This document shows positions 23,900-28,647 of a DNA stretch of 28,647 bases, in pieces. How positions within the stretch are numbered: the stretch's first letter is position 1; the number at the start of each line of letters is the position of its first letter. The position numbers were made by a program, and so were the translations under genes. The stretch is from NCBI GenBank assembly GCA_028700095.1, contig JAQVTJ010000008.1, forward strand, positions 1-28,647, in the 5' to 3' direction. The DNA comes from Methanobacterium sp. GTDB taxonomy: Archaea; Methanobacteriota; Methanobacteria; Methanobacteriales; Methanobacteriaceae. The notes below the pieces were generated by a model. That model saw only the letters and a program-made list of their open reading frames with translations. It made no database searches and was not told the origin of the DNA.

Positions 23900-24391
23900 T
23901 TATTTTTCTAATTTTTCAATTCTAAAATTATTAATAACTCCATTTATTTCAACACCATCTTTCACTGCATTTATATCTAAACCTGAAAGATCTTGACATG
24001 CACATAGAATATCCTGCTCAGGATGTGTTCCAGCTTGTATATTACAGTCTAATCGTATATGATCTCCACATGCAACCACCATTGGAAGTCTTTTGGAAGT
24101 GGGATGATCTTCAGGAAGTACTATTATAGGAGATGAAAATTCTTTTAAAAGATATATCATAGATATTATTCCCTTTTCTGCACTACTACCTGTACTAAAT
24201 GTAGATACAGCTATTAAATCATCTTTATCAAGAAAAACAACAATTTCTTCCTTTTCAGGGGTTCCTATAAATAGTTGCATGTCACGACCAGTTTTTACAA
24301 GGCCAATTTCCCCAGAGCCTCCAATTAAAAATAATATTTCATCAGAACTTAATCCAATTCTTCGACGTTTTCTGACTGACATGAAGGACAT
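23900..24391 (-). CDS. Unrecognised archaeal protein (163 residues)
   Basis: No family recognised. The N-terminus is basic (VRKRRRIG), followed by an alpha/beta-like pattern (SSDEILFLIGGSGEIGL, IVVFLDKDDLIAVSTF) and a cysteine-bearing C-terminal half (MVVACGDHIRLDCNIQAG..., DILCACQDLSG) with four Cys. No membrane segment. The first 43 bases overlap the zinc-ribbon gene in another frame, implying coupled translation; AAGGG lies a few bases before the ATG at 24391. The ATG at 24382 is also possible. Probably a partner of the small zinc ribbon, by gene order only. Confidence 0.65.
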   Translation of the reverse strand: MSFMSVRKRRRIGLSSDEILFLIGGSGEIGLVKTGRDMQLFIGTPEKEEIVVFLDKDDLIAVSTFSTGSSAEKGIISMIYLLKEFSSPIIVLPEDHPTSKRLPMVVACGDHIRLDCNIQAGTHPEQDILCACQDLSGLDINAVKDGVEINGVINNFRIEKLEK

Positions 24392-24483
24392 ACAACCCTT
24401 TTTCCTAGGCCTTTAAATTCATTTCCACAATCCAAACATTTATAACGTTTGGTTTTTAATTTTTTCATCTTAATATCGGCCAT
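24349..24483 (-). CDS. Small zinc-ribbon protein (44 residues)
   Basis: A short frame reading MADIKMKKLKTKRYKCLDCG and so on, with two CxxC knuckles (CLDC and CPSC, 12 residues apart) on a lysine-rich background, a typical zinc ribbon that may bind nucleic acid or protein. GGTGGG lies just before the ATG at 24483, and a TATA-like ATTATATATG on the minus strand at about 24502-24512 gives a short leader. It overlaps the following 163-residue gene by 43 bases. Confidence 0.75.
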   Translation of the reverse strand: MADIKMKKLKTKRYKCLDCGNEFKGLGKRVVCPSCQSENVEELD

Positions 24484-24734
24484 TGGCCCACCAACTGTGC
24501 ACATATATAATCACCAAATTAAATTTATGTTTTACAGTTTATTTATTTGTTACTATTTATAATAGGAATTTATCTATAATATCCACTTTATTTAAAAAAA
24601 TATTTTTTTTAAATAAACTAATATATTTATCCTCTAAATTTCATATAAAAAATCCAATAAGAACTTATAAAAATAAAATTTAAAAAAAAATTAAATCATG
24701 AAATATTATATTTCCAATATAGATGGTGATATTA
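24484..24734. promoter_or_regulatory. Divergent promoter region of zinc ribbon and chelatase genes
   Basis: About 250 bases between genes read outward. On the plus strand ACTTATAAAAATA (about 24663-24675) is TATA-like. A 15-base palindrome GAAATATTATATTTC (24700-24714) lies between the predicted start of transcription and the gene, so it may be an operator. GGTGAT (24725-24730) is a perfect Shine-Dalgarno, four bases before a TTG. Confidence 0.45.
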
Positions 24735-26795
24735 TTGAAAAACCTTATTTTTCCCTTTCCAGCAATAGTAGGTCAAGAAGACGTGAAAAAATCGTTAATA
24801 TTAAATGCTATCAATCCCAGTATTGGTGGAGTTCTTATAAAAGGAGATAAAGGAACAGGTAAAACAACTGCAGTACGTGCATTAGCAGATCTTCTGCCTC
24901 CACTTAAAGTTGTGAAAGGCTGTCCATTTAATTGTGACCCGGATAATCAAGATTCACTATGTGAATTATGTAAAAATGATGATTTTGAGGTAGAAAACAA
25001 GAATATGAAAGTTGTTGAACTACCATTGGGATCAACAGAAGACAGAGTTGTGGGATCTATTAACATAGAAAAAGCTTTAAAAGAGGGTGTGAAAGCATTA
25101 GAACCAGGTTTATTGGCAGATGCAAATAGAAATATTCTTTATGTTGATGAAATTAACTTACTTGACGATAATCTTGTTGATGTATTGTTAGATGCAGCTG
25201 CTTATGGAGTTAATATTGTTGAAAGGGAAGGAATTTCTTTTGAACACCCATCTAACTTCATACTTGTAGGTACAATGAACCCAGCAGAAGGAGAACTAAG
25301 ACCTCAACTTTCAGATCGTATAGGTTTACATATAACAGTACACAGTATTATGGAGTTAGAGCAAAGAGTTAAAATAATGGAAAGACGAGAAGAATTTGAA
25401 CGTAATCCCATTGCATTTAAAGCCAAATACCAAGACCAACAAAATAAAATCCTTACAAATATTATAAAAGCAAGAAAAATACTTAAAAAAGTAAATATTT
25501 CAAGAGATTTAATGGGAGTAATAGCCTATTTAGCCCTAGAAATGGGTTCAGATGGTCATAGATCAGATATAGCAATTTTAAAGACATCAAAAACAATTGC
25601 AGCCCATAACTTCTTAAAAGAAGTTAACATAGACCATGTAGAAGAAGCCGCACTTTTAGTGTTAGGGGAAAGATTTGATAAAAAATCACAAAACAGAAAT
25701 AAAATCAACCAAATAATACAAAAAGCCCAGAAAAATATTTCAAAGAAAAAAGAAGAAAAAAAAGACAACCAAAACCAACAAAACCAAGAAAAAAAAGAGG
25801 AACAAAATAACAAATCCCCACAAGAAAATAATAACAATGGAAAACAGGAAAATCCGAATAAAAATGAAAAAATAGAACCAAAAACCAATAAAACAATACA
25901 AACAACCCAAAATAATGAAAATAATGATAAAAAACAAGAAAATCAAAGATTCAAACCCCATACAAAAGAAAATAATAGTAATCCCTGTGAAGAAAATTTT
26001 GATGTAAAAAAACTGCTTAAAATCAAAGGTAAAAAAAAGAAAAAACAATACGGTAAAAGAGTAGATTCCACAACACAAAAAGGCAAATATGTAAAAAGTA
26101 AATTATCCAAAGACTTAAAAAATGATATTGCAATTGATGCAACCTTAAGAGCAGCTGCTATACATTCTAACGGAAATATAAAAGTTAAAAGTGAAGATAT
26201 TAGATATAAGGTAAGAAAACATGGTGCTAAAGCTTCAATAGCTATTGTTGTTGATATAAGTGGGTCAATGTTTTCTGAAAAAAAATCAGAAAGAGTTAAA
26301 GATATTCTAGTTAATGTAATTAAAGATGCAAGTAGAAAAGGAGATAAAATAAGTGTTATTGGATTTAAAGGCAAAGAAGCCATGGTTATAATTCCAACCA
26401 CCAAAAGACCAACCTCATTCAAACAACAGATTGATAATATAAAAATAGGCGGTACAACACCCCTTGCATCAGGAATGAAAAAAGGATCTGAACTACTTAA
26501 AAAAGAAAAATTCACCAAAGAATATGTTCCAATAATGTTAATACTTACAGATGGTATGCCAAATATTACAATAACTGAAAACCCCACTAAAGATGCTCTG
26601 AAAATTGCAGAAGAACTTAAAGAAAATGAAATACACACACTCATTGTAAATTTTGAACAAACAGCAAAACATGGAAGAGACATGAACATGGAACTAGCCA
26701 TAGCTTCAAATGGCAGATATTATGATCTAGAAGAACTTAAAAATCCCGGCTGTGCAGTATCAAAAATATTAAATAATGAAAGAAATGATCTATAA
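24735..26795 (+). CDS. Fused ChlI-ChlD type chelatase subunit (Mg-/Co-chelatase-like AAA+ and VWA)
   Basis: A single chain joining the I-type AAA+ motor and D-type VWA parts of metal chelatases that insert Mg or Co into tetrapyrroles. Counting from the ATG at 24723: Walker A GDKGTGKT (41-48), a Cys set (GCPFNCDP...CELC, about 66-84), Walker B ILYVDEINLL (about 137-146), sensor 1 VGTMNPAEGELRPQLSDR, a linker (about 339-441) extremely rich in Lys, Gln, Asn and Glu, and a VWA domain with a full MIDAS (DISGS, TPLASG, LTDGMP). The perfect GGTGAT four bases before the TTG at 24735 makes me prefer that start (KNLIFPFPAIVGQE follows). In methanogens a cobalt or nickel tetrapyrrole (B12, F430) role is plausible; the large chelatase subunit is not here. 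Confidence 0.85.
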   Translation: MKNLIFPFPAIVGQEDVKKSLILNAINPSIGGVLIKGDKGTGKTTAVRALADLLPPLKVVKGCPFNCDPDNQDSLCELCKNDDFEVENKNMKVVELPLGSTEDRVVGSINIEKALKEGVKALEPGLLADANRNILYVDEINLLDDNLVDVLLDAAAYGVNIVEREGISFEHPSNFILVGTMNPAEGELRPQLSDRIGLHITVHSIMELEQRVKIMERREEFERNPIAFKAKYQDQQNKILTNIIKARKILKKVNISRDLMGVIAYLALEMGSDGHRSDIAILKTSKTIAAHNFLKEVNIDHVEEAALLVLGERFDKKSQNRNKINQIIQKAQKNISKKKEEKKDNQNQQNQEKKEEQNNKSPQENNNNGKQENPNKNEKIEPKTNKTIQTTQNNENNDKKQENQRFKPHTKENNSNPCEENFDVKKLLKIKGKKKKKQYGKRVDSTTQKGKYVKSKLSKDLKNDIAIDATLRAAAIHSNGNIKVKSEDIRYKVRKHGAKASIAIVVDISGSMFSEKKSERVKDILVNVIKDASRKGDKISVIGFKGKEAMVIIPTTKRPTSFKQQIDNIKIGGTTPLASGMKKGSELLKKEKFTKEYVPIMLILTDGMPNITITENPTKDALKIAEELKENEIHTLIVNFEQTAKHGRDMNMELAIASNGRYYDLEELKNPGCAVSKILNNERNDL

Positions 26796-26943
26796 AAAAA
26801 AACTAACACATATAGATCCAAATATAATAATAAATACATCCCATATAAAAACCCATATATAATAGTGTAGTGTAAAAAAAAAATATTTTTTTAATTTTAT
26901 ACATATCAATTGCAATGATTTTTATATGGGAACAATATAACTT

Positions 26944-27468
26944 ATGAGATGTAAAACAATGAAAGTGACAGTGTACCATGCAGAACAGTGCGACCCAAAA
27001 AAATGCACCACAGTAAAACTTCAAAGACAGAAAAAAATTAAAGTGGTTAATAAACTAAACAAGTTACCTAGAGGTGCCATAGTTTTAGATCCCTTTTCTC
27101 AAAAGTCTATGTCACCTGAAGACAGAGAAATCATAGAAAAAAATGGTATAGTAGGTCTTGATTGTTCATGGAACAAAATACAAAAGTCTAGCATAATGTT
27201 CAAGGGCAAAAAATATCATAGATCTCTTCCTTTTCTTGTTGCAGCAAATCCTACCAACTATGGAAAACCATGCAAACTCTCAACTGCAGAGGCTATTGCA
27301 GCAACTTTTTATATAGTGGGACTTAAAGATAATGCTGTTGAAATAATGTCCCAGTTCAAATGGGGACCTCATTTTCTAACACTCAATCATGAGTTATTAG
27401 AATCATATTCCTGTGCTAAAACAAGTGCAGAGGTTGTAAAGATTCAAAATAGATTTATAGGAGGCTAA
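26944..27468 (+). CDS. tsr3: Tsr3-type rRNA aminocarboxypropyltransferase
   Basis: SAM-dependent enzyme (formerly DUF367) that adds an aminocarboxypropyl group to a hypermodified uridine of small-subunit rRNA (helix 31). The 174 residues match the archaeal size. Motifs: VYHAEQCDPKKCT near the start, AIVLDPFSQKSMSPED (about 45-60), GLDCSWNKI (about 71-79), RSLPFLVAANPTNYGKPCKL (about 93-112) and LSTAEAIAATFYIVG (about 112-126). A second ATG at 26959 (MKVTVYHAEQ) may be the true start, with GAGATG just upstream of it. A TATA-like TTTTTATATG lies about 20 bases before. The eL40 gene follows after five bases, the same pairing seen in other archaea. Confidence 0.9.
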   Translation: MRCKTMKVTVYHAEQCDPKKCTTVKLQRQKKIKVVNKLNKLPRGAIVLDPFSQKSMSPEDREIIEKNGIVGLDCSWNKIQKSSIMFKGKKYHRSLPFLVAANPTNYGKPCKLSTAEAIAATFYIVGLKDNAVEIMSQFKWGPHFLTLNHELLESYSCAKTSAEVVKIQNRFIGG

Positions 27469-27473
27469 AAAAA

Positions 27474-27620
27474 ATGGCTAGATTCGAAGAAGCAGAAAAT
27501 AGGCTATTCAAGATTAAGATTTGTCTTAAATGTAACGGAAGAAACCCTCCAACCGCTAAAACATGCAGAAAATGCGGTTACAAGGGTTTAAGATACAAAG
27601 CTAAAGAACCAAGAGGCTAA
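27474..27620 (+). CDS. rpl40e: 50S ribosomal protein eL40 (L40e)
   Basis: A 48-residue zinc-binding ribosomal protein: MARFEEAENRLFKIKICLKC and so on, with two CxxC knuckles (CLKC, CRKC) and a basic tail (YKAKEPRG). AGGAGG (27459-27464) overlaps the end of tsr3, so the two genes are read together. Confidence 0.95.
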   Translation: MARFEEAENRLFKIKICLKCNGRNPPTAKTCRKCGYKGLRYKAKEPRG

Positions 27621-27635
27621 ACAAATCCTATATTA

Positions 27636-27666
27636 TTAACTGGGGGTATATATTCCTCCATGTTAA
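27636..27666 (+). terminator. Stem-loop after tsr3-eL40
   Basis: TTAAC and TGGGGG (27636-27646) pair with CCTCCA and GTTAA (27655-27666) around an eight-base loop, with one G-T pair and one bulged T. It is the only G-rich stem in the area. It lies 15 bases past the eL40 stop and may end or protect this transcript, but a long T-run does not directly follow. Confidence 0.5.
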
Positions 27667-27777
27667 AATATATAGCTTTAAATTCATTATTTATAAATAT
27701 TCAATATATTAATTTTTATTAAATTTTAATAATAAACTTTTATTAACAAAATATAATTTAAACTAGAGTGATTTTAG

Positions 27778-28515
27778 ATGAACGTTGAAAACTACATCAA
27801 ACAAACTCTAAAGGATCATAAGATACATTTAACACTACTTGATCCAGAAGAACAAAAACCTGAAGAAGCAGTGTTAATTGCAAAAGAAGCTGTTTCTGGC
27901 GGTACTGATGGTATAATGTTAGGTGGTTCAACAACAGATTCAGCAGAGCTTGATGCAACAGCAAAAGCCCTTAAAGAAGATGTTAATGTACCAATAATAC
28001 TTTTCCCTGGTAATATAAGTGGTGTTAGCAAATATGCTGATGCCATATTCTTCATGAGCCTTTTAAACTCAAGCAATCCCTACTGGATAACAGGAGCACA
28101 AGCACTAGGAGCACCTATTATAAAGAAAATGGGTATTGAAACCATTTCCATGGGATATTTAGTTGTAGAACCTGGGGGAACAGTGGGATGGGTAGGAGAT
28201 GCAAAACTTATACCTAGAATCAAACATGATCTAGCAGCAGCATATGCAATAGCCGCAGATTTTATGGGTATGAAACTTATTTATCTTGAAGCAGGATCCG
28301 GAGCTAACCAATATATCCCTGAAAAAATGATCCAAACAGTAAAAAAATCTACCAAAAGTATTATTATTGTTGGAGGAGGCATTAGAACAGGTGAAGATGC
28401 TGCTAATGTTGCAGCAGCAGGTGCTGATATAATAGTCACTGGAACCATAGTAGAAAACAGCTCCAATATCAAAGACAAAATAAAAGAATTAGTTGAAGGT
28501 ATTAGATCAGTTTAA
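27778..28515 (+). CDS. Geranylgeranylglyceryl phosphate synthase
   Basis: Makes the first ether bond of archaeal membrane lipids, joining sn-glycerol-1-phosphate and geranylgeranyl diphosphate. TIM-barrel enzyme of 245 residues, the usual size. Motifs: LTLLDPEEQKPEEA (about 18-31; the Asp likely binds Mg), GGTDGIMLGGST (about 41-52), ILFPGNISGVSKYADAIFFMSLLNS (about 80-104), YLEAGSGANQYIP (about 169-181) and the phosphate loops VGGGIRTGEDA and VTGTIVENS near the end. AGTGAT lies seven bases before the ATG. It stands alone, with its own A/T-rich promoter region and a hairpin/T-run end. Confidence 0.95.
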   Translation: MNVENYIKQTLKDHKIHLTLLDPEEQKPEEAVLIAKEAVSGGTDGIMLGGSTTDSAELDATAKALKEDVNVPIILFPGNISGVSKYADAIFFMSLLNSSNPYWITGAQALGAPIIKKMGIETISMGYLVVEPGGTVGWVGDAKLIPRIKHDLAAAYAIAADFMGMKLIYLEAGSGANQYIPEKMIQTVKKSTKSIIIVGGGIRTGEDAANVAAAGADIIVTGTIVENSSNIKDKIKELVEGIRSV

Positions 28516-28553
28516 GATTTAAAAAAAAATATTTAGAAATTTTATATCTACCA

Positions 28554-28614
28554 TTTTTTTTTATATATCTAAAATCCTATTTTAGATTAACTTCCCTATA
28601 TATTATTATTTTTT
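28554..28614 (+). terminator. Terminator-like T-runs and hairpin after GGGP synthase
   Basis: A T9 run (28554-28562) is followed by a perfect 9-base-pair hairpin ATCTAAAAT-CCT-ATTTTAGAT (28567-28587) and another T7 run (about 28608-28614). This is a convincing archaeal transcription end 40-100 bases after the stop codon. Confidence 0.6.
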
Positions 28615-28647
28615 TAAGAATTATTATAATAGTACATATTAAAAGCT

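Noticed and set aside
25556..26701. Several minus-strand frames of 66-252 residues opposite the chelatase gene
   Set aside because: They mirror the A-rich linker and other parts of the plus-strand gene; their products are Phe/Leu/Ser/Ile-rich without domains.
1..28647. CRISPR array, insertion sequence, prophage, rRNA or tRNA genes
   Set aside because: No regularly spaced repeats, transposase or phage structural genes, or conserved RNA signatures were seen; the Xer recombinase alone is not evidence of a mobile element.

Overview
The window is very AT-rich archaeal DNA and looks like chromosome from a methanogen of the order Methanobacteriales. A Methanosphaera-like, gut-type organism is my best guess, inferred from gene content and base composition and not from any database search. 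The archaeal assignment rests on ribosomal proteins eS1 (S3Ae) and eL40, the rRNA-modifying enzyme Tsr3, geranylgeranylglyceryl phosphate synthase (archaeal ether lipids), an archaeal-type phosphoglycerate mutase (ApgM), a LonB-like ATPase, and TATA-box promoters. Shine-Dalgarno sites of the GGTGAT/GGAGG type are common and move several starts relative to the longest reading frame.

Layout. 1-3941 (+ strand): 3' end of a zinc-ribbon LonB-like ATPase, an XerA-type recombinase, a roughly 500-base non-coding stretch with a possible small RNA, then bioY and a DUF1284 gene. 4014-8575 (- strand): an amino-acid permease, a bacterial-type (LonA) protease and an ArsR-family regulator just upstream of it. 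8717-9883 (+): a conserved helical protein cut in two by one in-frame TGA. 10323-19355 (- strand, read right to left): eS1, a DUF92 membrane protein, apgM and glmM in tight order; glmU; a gamma-carbonic-anhydrase-like gene with a frameshift overlapping hisC; a NrdG-like radical SAM activase; and an ASCH-TPR fusion. 19673-24483 (- strand): flavodoxin, a NifX/NifB-like small protein, an Isf-like flavoprotein, an L-serine dehydratase gene broken by a frameshift, a DUF116 protein, an unrecognised protein and a 44-residue zinc ribbon overlapping its start. 24735-28515 (+ strand): a fused ChlI-ChlD type chelatase subunit, tsr3-eL40, and GGGP synthase.

How genes may work together. glmM and glmU make UDP-GlcNAc from glucosamine-6-phosphate, a precursor for pseudomurein and glycans. 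The eS1 cluster mixes translation with central metabolism. The flavodoxin, NifX-like and Isf-like genes form a redox/iron-sulfur neighbourhood next to an iron-sulfur serine dehydratase. BioY is for biotin uptake.

The main surprise is that three genes (8717-9883, 13401-13882, 21561-22759) are each interrupted by a single-base-scale lesion while the rest of each reading frame is intact. This means either recent gene decay or sequence errors. I saw no CRISPR array, insertion sequence, rRNA or tRNA gene. I did not find a clearly new multi-gene system; the best candidates for something undescribed are two structured intergenic elements with promoters of their own (about 2700-2802 and 9911-10070), and a terminator-like hairpin that encodes the tail of Lon.
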